DNA from: Candidatus Thiodubiliella sp.
GTDB taxonomy: Bacteria; Pseudomonadota; Gammaproteobacteria; PS1; Pseudothioglobaceae
NCBI GenBank assembly: GCA_029237605.1
Contig: JAQRGB010000001.1
Location: 514,033 to 578,032 of the forward strand
DNA length: 64,000 nt
Direction: 5' to 3'
The position numbers and the translations under genes were made by a program. Position 1 is the stretch's first letter. Each line of letters starts with the position of its first letter. Of this stretch, positions 1 to 9,893 are shown piece by piece. Under the pieces are notes generated by a model that had not been told where the DNA came from, ran no database searches, and was given only the letters and a program-made list of their open reading frames with translations.

Positions 1-1
1 A

Positions 2-124
2 AAGGAACGTATTGCCAAAACAAAAGCATTAGAAAAGGAACGTATTGCCACAGATAAAATAAAGACAAGAATAGAGGCGAAACAACTTGAAGAAGCAAAT
101 AAATATTGGTATAAATTCTGGTAA
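2..124 (+). CDS. C-terminal end of an unidentified protein (5' end outside window)
   Basis: An open frame enters from the window edge and stops at TAA 122-124. The 40 visible residues are lysine- and glutamate-rich and contain the peptide KERIA twice, 12 residues apart. The DNA shows this as a 17-bp direct repeat at 1-17 and 37-53. The tail is aromatic (YWYKFW). The composition suggests a coiled-coil C-terminus. The family is not recognised. It lies 18 bp upstream of ccmA on the same strand. Confidence 0.55.
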   Translation, partial: KERIAKTKALEKERIATDKIKTRIEAKQLEEANKYWYKFW

Positions 125-142
125 ATAATCAACACTATAACT

Positions 143-745
143 GTGTCATTACTTACGATTAATAATCTCAGCTGCCAAAAAGGTTATAACCTTTTATTCG
201 ACAAGTTGTCATTAGTAATTAATTCAGGTGATATTTTACGTATTACTGGCACCAATGGTAGCGGCAAAACCTCTCTATTAAAAATATTAGCTGGACTCAA
301 CACACCAGAACAAGGCATAATTCACTTGGATAATTATCCTGTTAAATCAGAAAAATACCAAAGTATAATTTTCTATTTAGGACATTTAAGTGCACTAAAT
401 TCTGAACTAAGTTGCCTTGAAAACCTTAAATATTTAAACGCACTTAATCAATCAGTTGATGAACAAAGATTGATTGATGCACTTAATCGAATCGGCTTAC
501 AAGGTTATGAAAATGAATACTGTGGTAAGCTATCAGCAGGACAAAAACGCCGTGTAGTTTTATCAGCGTTGTTTATATCTGATGCCAAAGTTTGGTTATT
601 AGACGAGCCATTCACTGCGCTTGACCCTCAAGGCGTTGAGCTTATTGAACAATGCATTAGTGAATACTGCAAACAAGGTGGAATATGCCTGTTTACCACA
701 CACCAAGACTCTACTTTAAGTGGGCAAAAGGTGTTGGCATTATAA
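143..745 (+). CDS. ccmA: Heme exporter ATP-binding protein CcmA
   Basis: ABC ATPase subunit of the CcmAB(C) complex that drives release of heme-loaded CcmE in system I cytochrome c maturation at the inner membrane. Walker A GTNGSGKTS lies at residues 36-44, the signature LSAGQ at 130-134, Walker B WLLDEP at 151-156 and the switch histidine in TTHQD near 187. At 200 aa it has the usual CcmA length. The start is GTG at 143, because no ATG gives the family N-terminus. ccmB follows after 2 bp. The c-type cytochrome CcoO at the far end of the window would need this pathway. Confidence 0.93.
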   Translation: MSLLTINNLSCQKGYNLLFDKLSLVINSGDILRITGTNGSGKTSLLKILAGLNTPEQGIIHLDNYPVKSEKYQSIIFYLGHLSALNSELSCLENLKYLNALNQSVDEQRLIDALNRIGLQGYENEYCGKLSAGQKRRVVLSALFISDAKVWLLDEPFTALDPQGVELIEQCISEYCKQGGICLFTTHQDSTLSGQKVLAL

Positions 746-747
746 CG

Positions 748-1413
748 ATGAATATTTATTTACAAACACTTAAACGTGATTTAAATGTTGCAATTCGCAA
801 CCTATCAAGTGCTCTTAATCCTTTATTATTTTTTATAATTTCTGCATCATTATTTCCATTAGCTATTAGTCCAGAAGGCACAACGCTGTCACAAATTGCT
901 GCTGGTATTATTTGGGTTACTAGTATGTTGGCTGTATTACTGTCTTTAAATTCACTATTTCATCACGACTTTGAAAACGGCGTGCTTGAGCAAATGCTTA
1001 TCTCTCATCATTCACTACCTTTGCTTATTCTATCCAAAATTATTGCTCACTGGCTACTAACTGGCATTCCTATTATTTTATTATCACCCTTGCTTGGTTT
1101 GTTTTTATTCTTAGACAATGAAGGCGTTAAAATCTTAATAATCACCCTGCTACTCGCTACACCAAGTCTTAGTCTGATTGGTGCAATTGGTGCATCGCTA
1201 ATTATTGGTATTAAAAATTCAGGAATGCTACTATCCCTATTAATATTGCCTTTGTATATCCCAATTCTTATCTTTGCATCGTCTGCAGTTTCCCAAGTAT
1301 CTGTTGGCTTAGACATTAGCGCTCAGTTATATTTTTTAGCTACAATCTTAGTGGTAAGCTTAATGACTGCGCCATTTGTAAGTAGTATTGCTCTAAAAAT
1401 AAGCCTAGAATAA
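748..1413 (+). CDS. ccmB: Heme exporter membrane protein CcmB
   Basis: Integral membrane partner of CcmA in cytochrome c maturation. Six hydrophobic segments can be seen in 221 aa, matching the family length. The frame is open from 685, but the ATG at 748, 2 bp after the ccmA stop, gives the expected N-terminus MNIYLQTLKRDL. Longer starts would run back into ccmA. ccmC, normally next, is absent; a 960-bp gap without an intact gene follows, so the remaining ccm genes must be elsewhere if the pathway works. Confidence 0.93.
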   Translation: MNIYLQTLKRDLNVAIRNLSSALNPLLFFIISASLFPLAISPEGTTLSQIAAGIIWVTSMLAVLLSLNSLFHHDFENGVLEQMLISHHSLPLLILSKIIAHWLLTGIPIILLSPLLGLFLFLDNEGVKILIITLLLATPSLSLIGAIGASLIIGIKNSGMLLSLLILPLYIPILIFASSAVSQVSVGLDISAQLYFLATILVVSLMTAPFVSSIALKISLE

Positions 1414-1698
1414 TTAAGAAATTATATGCCTAAATCTACAAAATCCACTTAAACTATTTCATCTAATCACCATTTTTTATTTTTCAATCTTTGCAGACTT
1501 CTTATTTTCGTATTTAGCCTCATTCTTTTGGCTTGGATAATAAAACTTCTCTTAAGGTTATTTCTATTTGTTTTAGAGTTATAAGAGTGATTTTAAATGA
1601 GGCAATGACTTAAATATAGTTTTCTATAAATTACCAATCTGGTTGTTTATTTTTATTTACTGGAGATTCAATTTATAATTTTTCACTATTGTTAAACC

Positions 1699-1866
1699 TT
1701 ATTTGTCGTCCATAATTTTATTTAAAGTTTTATTTTTTAGCATTAGCACAGTCACACCTGAGCTAGCAACAAAATCTATAGACTGATAGCGCGCAGATGC
1801 GTCAATCTTACCAATAGTAAGAGCGCTTTTTAAAAAAAACTTTTTAAGTTTACCCAACTCTTTACT
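1699..1866 (-). pseudogene. Unidentified C-terminal coding remnant in the ccmB-metK gap
   Basis: The 960-bp gap between ccmB and metK has no intact gene. On the minus strand a 55-codon open stretch with protein-like composition (KSALTIGKIDASARYQSIDF, then a valine-rich run) ends at TAA 1699-1701. It has no start codon, and a stop plus a poly-T tract lie just upstream, as expected of a decayed gene 3' end. A second, weaker minus-strand stretch of about 24 codons ends at 1477. The family is not recognised. The rest of the gap looks like AT-rich non-coding DNA. Confidence 0.4.
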
Positions 1867-2216
1867 CTATTTTTTTTATTAAACACTGTTATAGGCATTA
1901 CTCATTTTATGTAACTATCTGAATAATAATACTTACTAGAACTCATTTCAAATGCTCTATTATATTAAAATAATTCCAATTATCCGTATCTAATTTAAAA
2001 CTTTATTTATAAAAAGGATTTTAACGCCTCTTTCGCAATGCCTTACGCTTATTTTGCACTACCTAATTTTTTTGTACATACCCACTTTTTCTAAATAATT
2101 TTAACCTTTATTTGAATTTTATAAAATAACTATGCTGATTATGCAGCTAACTAAGTTTTATAAATTTAAGTATGTAATTATCAGTAATTAAGTATTTCTA
2201 GTATAATATAATATAT

Positions 2217-2283
2217 ACGCTGATTTGTCCCGATTGCTAGCGTTGTTATTCATAAAGGTAACTAAAAAAAGCTAAAGTAGGCG
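2217..2283 (+). promoter_or_regulatory. SAM-II-like riboswitch aptamer in the metK leader
   Basis: A good -10 box, TATAAT at 2202-2207, would start a leader of about 160 nt. The leader begins with P1 (ACGCT 2217-2221 pairing with AGCGT 2239-2243). The loop contains GATTT and CC..ATTGC, and GCTAAA follows at 2271-2276 with GG at 2280-2281. These are the conserved blocks of SAM-II aptamers, and ATTGC/GCTAA plus CC/GG can form the characteristic pseudoknot. The L3 region is longer than usual and holds a small GTTA/TAAC hairpin. Position before SAM synthetase fits feedback control. The match is from memory of the family consensus, not a covariance search. Confidence 0.62.
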
Positions 2284-2304
2284 TTTTCTCCTTATATTGA
2301 AAGC

Positions 2305-2322
2305 CCCACTTTGTGGGTTTTT
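2305..2322 (+). terminator. Intrinsic terminator/attenuator hairpin in the metK leader
   Basis: CCCAC (2305-2309) and GTGGG (2313-2317) form a GC stem with a 3-nt loop, followed by five T. It lies between the SAM-II-like aptamer and metK, where a ligand-controlled terminator would sit. A second, perfect 12-bp inverted repeat (2328-2339 with 2345-2356, loop 5 nt) follows just before the ribosome-binding site AGGAG at 2364-2368 and could be an alternative structure. Confidence 0.6.
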
Positions 2323-2374
2323 ATGGGGTCTTAAATAATTGCTCATTATTTAAGACAAATTTTAGGAGAATAAA

Positions 2375-3490
2375 ATGATTTTCACTTCTGAGTCCGTTTC
2401 TGCCGGACACCCTGATAAGGTTTGCGATCAAATATCTGATGCAATATTAGATAATATCTTAGCACAAGATAAAAATGCACGCGTTGCTTGTGAAGCCTTA
2501 ATTAAAGATAATTATGTGGTGTTAGCTGGTGAAATCACCACTAGCGCCACTGTTGATTACAACGATATTATACGTAAAACAATTAATGCTATTGGCTACA
2601 CTAAAGAAGAATACGGCTTTACTGGCGATAGTTGTAAAATTACCAACTTACTAGGCGAACAATCAAGAGAAATTGCAATAGGCATTGATAAATTTAACGA
2701 CTATGAACAAGGCGCAGGTGACCAAGGTTTAATGTTTGGTTACGCTTGCAATGAGACAGATGTTTTAATGCCAGCACCGATTACTTACGCACATCGTTTA
2801 GTTAAACAACAAGCGGTTTTAATGCTGAATAATAAATTATCATGGTTGCGTCCTGATGCAAAATCACAAGTTTCTTGTATTTATAAAGATGGACAAGTTG
2901 TTGGCATTGATGCAGTGGTTTTATCCACACAGCACGATGGTGGTATTTCTCAAGTAGACCTTAAAGAAGCAGTGATGGAAGAGATTATTAAACCTATCTT
3001 GCCTGCTGAATGGTTAAATGACAAAACACAATACCATATCAATCCAGCAGGTGCTTTTGAAATTGGTGGGCCAGTAGGTGATACAGGTTTAACTGGTCGT
3101 AAAATAATTGCGGACACTTACGGCGGCATGGCACGTCATGGCGGCGGTGCATTTTCTGGTAAAGATCCGTCAAAAGTAGATAGAAGTGCTGCTTACGCAA
3201 CTCGTTATGTGGCAAAAAATATTGTAGCCGCTAATTTAGCAGATAAATGCGAAATTCAAGTATCTTATGCAATTGGTGTAGCAAAACCAACTTCAATCAA
3301 CATTGAAACATTTGGTACCGCAAAAGTATCTATAATGGAAATTGAAGAATTCGTTAGTACAAACTTTAATTTGCACCCTAAGGGTTTAATTGCTATGCTT
3401 GACTTAAAACGCCCTATTTATCAACAAACTGCTACTTATGGACATTTTGGCAGAACCGAAGATAACATCAGTTGGGAAAAAATAAAGTAA
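2375..3490 (+). CDS. metK: S-adenosylmethionine synthetase
   Basis: Makes S-adenosylmethionine from methionine and ATP in the cytoplasm. GHPDK is at residues 11-15, GAGDQG at 113-118 and the glycine-rich phosphate-binding GGGAFSGKD at 256-264, all intact. At 371 aa it is slightly shorter than the usual 380-385. The start ATG has a strong AGGAG six bases upstream. It is followed by ahcY, so synthesis of SAM and removal of its by-product are side by side. The leader carries a SAM-II-like aptamer and terminator. Confidence 0.97.
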   Translation: MIFTSESVSAGHPDKVCDQISDAILDNILAQDKNARVACEALIKDNYVVLAGEITTSATVDYNDIIRKTINAIGYTKEEYGFTGDSCKITNLLGEQSREIAIGIDKFNDYEQGAGDQGLMFGYACNETDVLMPAPITYAHRLVKQQAVLMLNNKLSWLRPDAKSQVSCIYKDGQVVGIDAVVLSTQHDGGISQVDLKEAVMEEIIKPILPAEWLNDKTQYHINPAGAFEIGGPVGDTGLTGRKIIADTYGGMARHGGGAFSGKDPSKVDRSAAYATRYVAKNIVAANLADKCEIQVSYAIGVAKPTSINIETFGTAKVSIMEIEEFVSTNFNLHPKGLIAMLDLKRPIYQQTATYGHFGRTEDNISWEKIK

Positions 3491-3508
3491 AATAAACTTA
3501 CCCAAGGA

Positions 3509-3556
3509 CCAAGGAGCGTTGCGCCGTTTTGGCAGGCTTGGATAAAAACGACGCTC
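3509..3556 (+). promoter_or_regulatory. S-adenosylhomocysteine (SAH) riboswitch upstream of ahcY
   Basis: The metK-ahcY gap contains the SAH aptamer core. P1 is CCAAG 3509-3513 with CTTGG 3537-3541. The strand GAGCGT (3514-3519) pairs with ACGCTC (3551-3556) as the pseudoknot, with TTGCG and GGCAGG between them. This is the family architecture in order, and it stands directly before SAH hydrolase, the usual target. By family knowledge SAH binding switches expression on, so ahcY would be induced when its toxic substrate builds up. Confidence 0.92.
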
Positions 3557-3603
3557 ATTTTTTAAAATTACAAGATCTTTGATCTTACTAAAGAGAATAG
3601 AAG

Positions 3604-4974
3604 ATGAGTAACCTAACAATAAAAAATAATGACTACAAAGTTGCCGATATGACTTTGGCTAACTTTGGTCGTAAAGAAATTGAACTAGCAGAAGCCGAGA
3701 TGCCTGCACTAATGGCACTTAGGGCTAAATATAGTGCAATACAACCTTTAAAAAAGGCAAAAATTTTAGGTTGTATCCATATGACCATTCAAACCGCTGT
3801 GCTAATAGAAACATTGGTCAGCTTGGGTGCGGAAGTTCGTTGGTCAAGTTGTAATATTTTCTCAACACAGAATCACGCTGCTAGCGCAATGGTAGCTGCC
3901 AACATTCCAACCTTTGCTTGGAAAGGAGAAACTGAGGAGGAATTCTTATGGTGTATTGAACAAACTATTCTTTCTAATGGCAGACCTTGGAATGCCAATA
4001 TGGTGCTGGACGATGGTGGTGATTTGACACAAATGTTGCACGAAAAATATCCTGAGATGTTGAAAAATATTAATGGCATTAGTGAAGAAACCACAACTGG
4101 CGTTCACCGTTTACTTGGAATGCTGAAAGAAGGATCACTTAAGGTACCTGCTATTAATGTAAATGATTCTATCACTAAATCAAAAAATGACAACAAATAC
4201 GGCTGTCGCCATTCACTTAATGATTCAATTAAACGTGGTACAGATATGCTAATGGCAGGAAAAAAAGCCTTAGTAATTGGCTATGGCGATGTTGGCAAAG
4301 GCTCAGCACAATCGTTAAAACAAGAAGGTATGATTGTTAAGGTTAGTGAAATTGATCCAATTTGTGCAATGCAGGCCTGTATGGATGGATTTGAGGTTGT
4401 CTCTCCTTATAAAGAAGGCAAAAATACTGGCAAAACTAATGATATTAATAAACAATTATTAGCCTCAATTGATTTAATCGTTACCACTACAGGTAACTTA
4501 AATGTTTGCGATAGCGCAATGTTACAAACAATTAAACAAAATGCAGTGGTTTGCAATATCGGGCATTTTGACAACGAAATAGACACACAATATATGCGTG
4601 ATAACTGGGATTGGGATGAAGTTAAACCGCAGGTTCATCGTGTTTTTAGAAGTAATAATAAAAGTGATTACTTAATTTTATTATCCGAAGGTCGTTTGGT
4701 AAATCTTGGTAACGCCACAGGTCACCCAAGTCGTATTATGGATGGTTCGTTTGCCAATCAAGTATTAGCACAAATATATTTATACACGAAATCTTTTGCC
4801 GATATAGGTGGTGAGATTTATGTAAAAGTCTTACCTAAAAAACTTGATGAAGAAGTTGCTAAAAATATGGTAATTGGATTTGGTGGAGTAATAACCAAAC
4901 TTACCGATGAACAAGCTAACTACATTAACACCCCAAAGAACGGTCCATTTAAGATGGAATCTTATAAATATTAA
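3604..4974 (+). CDS. ahcY: Adenosylhomocysteinase (SAH hydrolase)
   Basis: NAD-dependent enzyme that splits S-adenosylhomocysteine into homocysteine and adenosine, clearing the product of methyltransfer. The NAD-binding loop [11 protein letters not shown] is present near residues 226-236, and the C-terminus KMESYKY matches the conserved tail that reaches the neighbouring subunit's active site. At 456 aa it is of the longer bacterial type. The ATG is 47 bp after the SAH riboswitch, preceded by AGAGAATAG. With metK upstream it forms a methyl-cycle pair. Confidence 0.97.
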   Translation: MSNLTIKNNDYKVADMTLANFGRKEIELAEAEMPALMALRAKYSAIQPLKKAKILGCIHMTIQTAVLIETLVSLGAEVRWSSCNIFSTQNHAASAMVAANIPTFAWKGETEEEFLWCIEQTILSNGRPWNANMVLDDGGDLTQMLHEKYPEMLKNINGISEETTTGVHRLLGMLKEGSLKVPAINVNDSITKSKNDNKYGCRHSLNDSIKRGTDMLMAGKKALVIGYGDVGKGSAQSLKQEGMIVKVSEIDPICAMQACMDGFEVVSPYKEGKNTGKTNDINKQLLASIDLIVTTTGNLNVCDSAMLQTIKQNAVVCNIGHFDNEIDTQYMRDNWDWDEVKPQVHRVFRSNNKSDYLILLSEGRLVNLGNATGHPSRIMDGSFANQVLAQIYLYTKSFADIGGEIYVKVLPKKLDEEVAKNMVIGFGGVITKLTDEQANYINTPKNGPFKMESYKY

Positions 4975-5472
4975 TAAGTTAAATAACTTTGTAATTTGTA
5001 GCTTTTTTTTTGCAGGTAAATATTAATTAGATAAAAAATATAAAACATAATATGTTATTGGGATACATAAACAACATGTATTAGAGTAAAAAATTGGTTT
5101 AAAATTTAATCATTTTTTTCATAAATATCACATCTAACAAATAATAATTTAACACATTATTATAAAAAATGACTTGGCTTGCCTTAATCTTATTCTCTTA
5201 GTTAAAAGTGTTTGTTTAGCATTTACAGACCATAAATAAGAACTATACTTTTTATGCACAATATCTCTCCTAACATATCTAATGCATTAATAATTATGGC
5301 AATAATACAGATACAACTAAACTGAGCTCAGTCAATTAAAAATATTTTTACCTAAATGGGTGTCAAATAAGCCATAAAATTATTGCACTATTAAAAAATA
5401 CTTTGAACAAAATGTTCTGACTTATTTCTAGTTTGCGGTAAAATTTTTTATTATTTTTTTTATCAAAAAATT
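4975..5472 (+). other. Gene-free gap between ahcY and glyQ
   Basis: A very AT-rich stretch of about 500 bp with stops in all frames. I see no clear coding remnant, RNA gene or repeat. metF, which often follows ahcY, is not here. The last 70 bases should hold the glyQ promoter, with a TAAAAT -10-like hexamer at about 5439-5444, but no convincing -35. Confidence 0.5.
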
Positions 5473-6363
5473 ATGTCAATATCATATTTAGATGCCACAA
5501 TTTCGTTTCAAAATCTAATATTAGAACTACAATCATTTTGGGCATCAAAGGGCTGTATATTACTACAGCCCTTTGACATGGAAATGGGTGCAGGCACTTT
5601 TCACCCCGCCACTTTTTTAAAAGCCATCGGTCCTGAGCCTTGGAAAGTAGCATATGTACAGCCATCTCGTCGACCGACCGATGGACGTTATGGGAAAAAT
5701 CCAAATCGCTTACAACATTATTATCAATTTCAAGTATTACTTAAACCATCGCCTAAAGATATTCAAGATTTATATTTAGAATCTTTAAATAAAATTGGTA
5801 TTAATTTGACTAAACATGATGTACGTTTTGTTGAGGATAACTGGGAGTCACCAACACTAGGCGCTTGGGGGTTGGGCTGGGAAGTTTGGCTTGATGGTAT
5901 GGAAATATCACAATTTACTTATTTTCAGCAGGTCGGTGGATTTCCTTGTAAACCCATATCAGGTGAGCTAACTTATGGGCTTGAACGTTTAGCAATGTAT
6001 TTACAAGGCGTGGATTCGGTGTTTGATTTAATTTGGGTAGATGGCGTGAGTTATGGTGATGTTTTCCATCAAAATGAAGTTGAACAATCAAAATATAATT
6101 TTGAAATTGCTGATATTAGTATTTTGTTTAAACAATTTAATGAAGCAGAGGCTATGAATAAAAAGCTAATTAGCCAAAAATTACCTTGTCCAGCTTATGA
6201 GCAAGTAATAAAAGCATCACACTTATTTAACTTGCTTGATGCACGTCACGGCATTAGTGTCACAGATAGAGCACGTTTTATTCGTCGTATACGATCAATG
6301 AGTCAAGAAGTGGCTAAAACATATTACGATTCACGAAAAGCACTTGGTTTCCCAATAGGGTAA
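5473..6363 (+). CDS. glyQ: Glycyl-tRNA synthetase alpha subunit
   Basis: Class II catalytic subunit of the tetrameric bacterial glycyl-tRNA synthetase. The family N-terminus is intact ([25 protein letters not shown]), as are the RRPTDGRYG and [12 protein letters not shown] motifs. At 296 aa it has normal length (E. coli 303). The alpha subunit needs the beta subunit GlyS, normally the next gene. Here a DedA-type gene follows after 7 bp, so glyS must be elsewhere. Confidence 0.96.
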   Translation: MSISYLDATISFQNLILELQSFWASKGCILLQPFDMEMGAGTFHPATFLKAIGPEPWKVAYVQPSRRPTDGRYGKNPNRLQHYYQFQVLLKPSPKDIQDLYLESLNKIGINLTKHDVRFVEDNWESPTLGAWGLGWEVWLDGMEISQFTYFQQVGGFPCKPISGELTYGLERLAMYLQGVDSVFDLIWVDGVSYGDVFHQNEVEQSKYNFEIADISILFKQFNEAEAMNKKLISQKLPCPAYEQVIKASHLFNLLDARHGISVTDRARFIRRIRSMSQEVAKTYYDSRKALGFPIG

Positions 6364-6370
6364 ATTAATT

Positions 6371-6946
6371 TTGCAAATATTTTCTAAGATATATCATAGG
6401 ATGCTGATCCTAGCACAAAGTAAATACGCTATTTACTGGTTGTCTTTGTTAAGCTTTGCAGAATCTTTTATACTACCATACCCGCCACCAGATGTTTTAC
6501 TTGCGCCCATGGTGCTTAAAAATCCAAATAAATCTTATCAATTTATGTTGATTTGTACAATTCTATCAGTATTAGGTGGTGTAGTTGGTTATTTTTTAGG
6601 TGCATTATTGATAGATATTATTCAACCATTTCTAATCAAACTACATTATGTTGATAAACTTAAAATAGTTAAAGAGTGGTTTGCAGAATATGGAATTTGG
6701 ATTATAGCAATTGCTGGGTTTTCACCAATGCCATATAAAATATTTACCATTGCTGCAGGTATTGCTAATATGGCGCTTTTACCATTTATACTAATATCGT
6801 TGCTAGCCAGAGGTATGCGATTTTTCTTAGTGACATTTTTCATTATAAAATTTGGTAATATTTGTGATATTTGGCTAAAAAAATATATTGATCATCTAGG
6901 TTATATTTTGATTATTATTACATTGGGAATTTTATATGTTAAATAA
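6371..6946 (+). CDS. YqaA/DedA-family inner membrane protein
   Basis: Small VTT-domain membrane protein of the YqaA/DedA superfamily, whose members are linked to lipid transport and envelope homeostasis. The N-terminal sequence has the family signature with a prolines-acid loop (LPYPPPDVLLAPM), followed by hydrophobic segments and the GFSPMPYKIFTIAAG motif. The start is TTG at 6371, giving MQIFSKIYHRML; the ATG at 6401 is the alternative. It overlaps the next gene (nlpD-like) by 11 bp. yqaA next to nlpD is a recurring gammaproteobacterial order, which supports both calls. Confidence 0.82.
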   Translation: MQIFSKIYHRMLILAQSKYAIYWLSLLSFAESFILPYPPPDVLLAPMVLKNPNKSYQFMLICTILSVLGGVVGYFLGALLIDIIQPFLIKLHYVDKLKIVKEWFAEYGIWIIAIAGFSPMPYKIFTIAAGIANMALLPFILISLLARGMRFFLVTFFIIKFGNICDIWLKKYIDHLGYILIIITLGILYVK

Positions 6947-7397
6947 ACTTATTATTATTTTTATCTATATAACACTTGTTGGTTGTTACTCTAACGAGAG
7001 AAATAAATTGACAATACCTGTGGTGGTTGACAAGTCAATAGACAAAAAAAAGATAGATTCTGAGTATTTTTTTCCTATTGCTGGTAAAATTATTAGATCT
7101 TTTTCTAAGAATCATCAAGGAATTACCTTTGCAACTAATTCTGGCCAATTAGTGCGTGCTATCAAGAGTGGTATAGTTGTTTACAGTGGTGATAAAATAA
7201 AAAATAATAGCAAAGTGGTAATTATTAAACATCAGCTAGGTTTTTACAGCTATTATGCGCACAATAAAACTTTACAAGTGAAAGATGGGGACAAGGTAAA
7301 AAAAGGACAAGTTATCGCGTATACTGGTAAAAATAATTTTTATTTTGAAATGAAAAAATTCAAAACTCCAATTAACCCGATCAAATATCTAAAATAA
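6936..7397 (+). CDS. NlpD-like M23-domain lipoprotein, probably catalytically inactive
   Basis: A signal sequence with a lipobox (LVGC, Cys17) is followed by a LytM/M23 domain (residues about 48-153). Metal ligands are missing: the usual H-x-x-x-D site reads GITFATN, and the HxH of active enzymes is replaced by NFYFE. NlpD and EnvC have similarly degenerate sites and act as amidase activators in cell separation, so that role is inferred. At 153 aa it is much shorter than E. coli NlpD (379 aa), and I see no LysM domain. It overlaps yqaA and is 1 bp from mscS. Confidence 0.75.
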   Translation: MLNKLIIIFIYITLVGCYSNERNKLTIPVVVDKSIDKKKIDSEYFFPIAGKIIRSFSKNHQGITFATNSGQLVRAIKSGIVVYSGDKIKNNSKVVIIKHQLGFYSYYAHNKTLQVKDGDKVKKGQVIAYTGKNNFYFEMKKFKTPINPIKYLK

Positions 7398-7398
7398 T

Positions 7399-8421
7399 AT
7401 GGACTTCTTACAAAACTTGACTCTTTATCAAACTACTGGTGTCTTATTCGTCATAGCTATTATTATATATATTGCCTTAAATACAACATTAAAACAACTT
7501 TGCATCCAAATCAATAAAACTAATAACCAATTGGATGATTATTTAATTAAAGCTATTTTGACTCCATTCAAGGCTTTAATTTGGTTTGCTTGGGTCTACC
7601 TTTCTATTAATGTGCTAAAGAGTGAGATTGTATTGCTAGCACAAGTGAATAACCACATTGATATTATTCCAATTTTTATTATCGCCTGGGGGGTGATACG
7701 GGTTATATCTAGTATTGAATCTTATTTACTTAAGCATAAAAATAATACTAATAAAGACTCAATAAGATTAATCACTCGCTTAATTAAAATACTAATGATT
7801 GTCTCTATTATACTTAGTATTGCACAATATCTTGGCTTTTCAATTTCTAGTCTACTGACTTTTGGTGGTGTAGGTGGTATTGTCATAGGTTTTGCTGCTA
7901 AAGATATGCTGTCAAATATCTTTGGTGGATTGATGTTACAAATGGATAGACCTTTTTCAATAGGTGATTGGGTCCGCTCTAGTCAGTTCGAAGGCACAGT
8001 TGAAAAAATTGGCTGGCGTATAACACGTATTCGCACTTTTAACAAAAATCCAATTTATATCCCTAACTCAATTTTCGCCTCAATCCCGATTGAGACCCCA
8101 TCTCGCATGACTTATCGTCGTATTAAGGAAGTTATTGGTATTCGTTATGAAGATATTGCACTAATGCCTACCATTGTCACTGAAGTAGAAACGATGCTAA
8201 AAACACACAAAGAAATTGAGCAATCTCAAGCACTGAGGGTGTATTTCAATTACTTTAATGCTTCATCTATTGATTTCAATATTGTTGCCTTCACCAAAAC
8301 CACCGATAAATATGAATATCAACAAATAAAACAAAGAATACTCCTTAGTATTGCAGATATTATTACCAAAAACAAAGCAGAAATAGCATACCCAACACAA
8401 ACTCTGTATTTACAGAAGTAA
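7399..8421 (+). CDS. Small-conductance mechanosensitive channel, MscS family
   Basis: Inner membrane channel that vents solutes on osmotic downshock. Four hydrophobic helices occupy the first 170 residues. The pore helix and beta domain are well conserved (GGVGGIVIGFAAKDMLSNIF, then PFSIGDWV near 191, and NKNPIYIPNS). It is 340 aa, between MscS (286) and the longer YbdG/YbiO types. It directly follows the nlpD-like gene and is probably co-transcribed with it. Confidence 0.9.
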   Translation: MDFLQNLTLYQTTGVLFVIAIIIYIALNTTLKQLCIQINKTNNQLDDYLIKAILTPFKALIWFAWVYLSINVLKSEIVLLAQVNNHIDIIPIFIIAWGVIRVISSIESYLLKHKNNTNKDSIRLITRLIKILMIVSIILSIAQYLGFSISSLLTFGGVGGIVIGFAAKDMLSNIFGGLMLQMDRPFSIGDWVRSSQFEGTVEKIGWRITRIRTFNKNPIYIPNSIFASIPIETPSRMTYRRIKEVIGIRYEDIALMPTIVTEVETMLKTHKEIEQSQALRVYFNYFNASSIDFNIVAFTKTTDKYEYQQIKQRILLSIADIITKNKAEIAYPTQTLYLQK

Positions 8422-8533
8422 TATTGTTAGAGACTTTTTCGTCAATTTAGTAAGTTTTTTTTTAAAAATACCATTATAAAACTACCAAGGGTAAATTTAA
8501 TAAAATCTATTATTTTATTAATTATCCACAATT

Positions 8534-9862
8534 ATGCAAAAATCTCTATCTAAATTATATATTCGCACCTTTGGTTGTCAAATGAATGAATACGATAGTC
8601 AAAAAATGATAGATGTATTAAAACATTCGCACAGTTTAGAGTTAACCGACGATGTGCTTGAAGCAGATATATTACTTCTCAATACTTGTTCTATTCGTGA
8701 AAAAGCACAAGAAAAATTATTTCATCAACTTGGCCGATGGAGAAAACTCAAAGAAAAAAATCCTAACTTAATAATTGGCGTTGGTGGCTGTGTCGCTTCG
8801 CAAGAAGGTGAACTTATTTTAAAACGTGCGCCCTATGTAGATATGATTTTTGGCCCACAAACCTTGCACCGATTACCCAATATGTTGAATGATGTTTTAA
8901 ACGATAAATCTGTGCGCATTGATGTTTCTTTTCCAGAAATTGAAAAATTTGACTACCTACCTGAACCTAAAGCTAATAACGTAAGTGCCTTTGTTTCCAT
9001 TATGGAAGGTTGTTCTAAATATTGCACATTCTGCGTTGTGCCTTATACACGAGGTGAAGAAGTCTCTCGCCCATTTAACGATGTGATTAATGAAGTGCAA
9101 ATATTGTCAAATCAAGGAGTTAGAGAAGTTAATTTACTAGGGCAGAATGTCAATGCTTATCAAGGAAAAATGATTGATGGTGAGACGGCTGATTTAGCGC
9201 TACTAATTAATATTGTGGCACAAATTGATGGCATTGATAGGATTCGCTATACCACCTCACACCCTGTTGAATTTAATGACAACCTCATCCAAACCTACGC
9301 TGAAGTACCTGAATTGGTATCACACTTACACCTGCCTATCCAAAGTGGTTCTGATAAAATTTTAACACTGATGAAGCGCGGACATACTGTACTTGAATAC
9401 AAATCAAAAATCAAAAATTTGCGCAAAGTACGCCCTAATATTTCTATTTCTTCAGATTTTATTATTGGTTTTCCAGGTGAGAATGAGAAAGATTTTGCAG
9501 ATACAATGTCTGTTATTAATGATGTTACTTTTGATAGATCATTTAGCTTTATATACTCTGCACGCCCCGGTACACCTGCATCTACCCACCAAGATAATGT
9601 AGAATTAGCAGTTAAAAAACAACGGCTTTCACTTGTGCAAAAAACTATTAATAAATCAACTGAACAAATTTCTAAGTCGATGATTGGTAGTGTGCAAAAA
9701 GTTTTGGTGGAGAGCAAGGCCAAAAAAAGAGATAATTTATTTGGACGTACTGAAAATATGCGTAACACGCATTTTAAAGGTGATAAATCTTTAATAGGTC
9801 AGATTGTAAATATAAAAATTATAACTGCTAGTGCTAATTCTCTAATAGGAGAGTTGGTTTAG
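8534..9862 (+). CDS. miaB: tRNA-2-methylthio-N6-dimethylallyladenosine synthase
   Basis: Radical SAM enzyme that methylthiolates i6A37 in tRNAs, acting after MiaA (also in this window). Auxiliary-cluster cysteines are visible at 15, 52 and 86, and the radical SAM motif CSKYCTFC at 160-167. A C-terminal TRAM domain starts near residue 375. At 442 aa it has family length. In gammaproteobacteria ybeZ (phoH) normally follows. Here a decayed phoH appears only after about 1.1 kb of debris. Confidence 0.97.
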   Translation: MQKSLSKLYIRTFGCQMNEYDSQKMIDVLKHSHSLELTDDVLEADILLLNTCSIREKAQEKLFHQLGRWRKLKEKNPNLIIGVGGCVASQEGELILKRAPYVDMIFGPQTLHRLPNMLNDVLNDKSVRIDVSFPEIEKFDYLPEPKANNVSAFVSIMEGCSKYCTFCVVPYTRGEEVSRPFNDVINEVQILSNQGVREVNLLGQNVNAYQGKMIDGETADLALLINIVAQIDGIDRIRYTTSHPVEFNDNLIQTYAEVPELVSHLHLPIQSGSDKILTLMKRGHTVLEYKSKIKNLRKVRPNISISSDFIIGFPGENEKDFADTMSVINDVTFDRSFSFIYSARPGTPASTHQDNVELAVKKQRLSLVQKTINKSTEQISKSMIGSVQKVLVESKAKKRDNLFGRTENMRNTHFKGDKSLIGQIVNIKIITASANSLIGELV

Positions 9863-9893
9863 TTAAATCCTTTTCAGATGGTAAGGAAACTTT

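Noticed and set aside
9295-9768. A 157-codon minus-strand ORF inside miaB
   Set aside because: Antisense shadow of a well-conserved gene.
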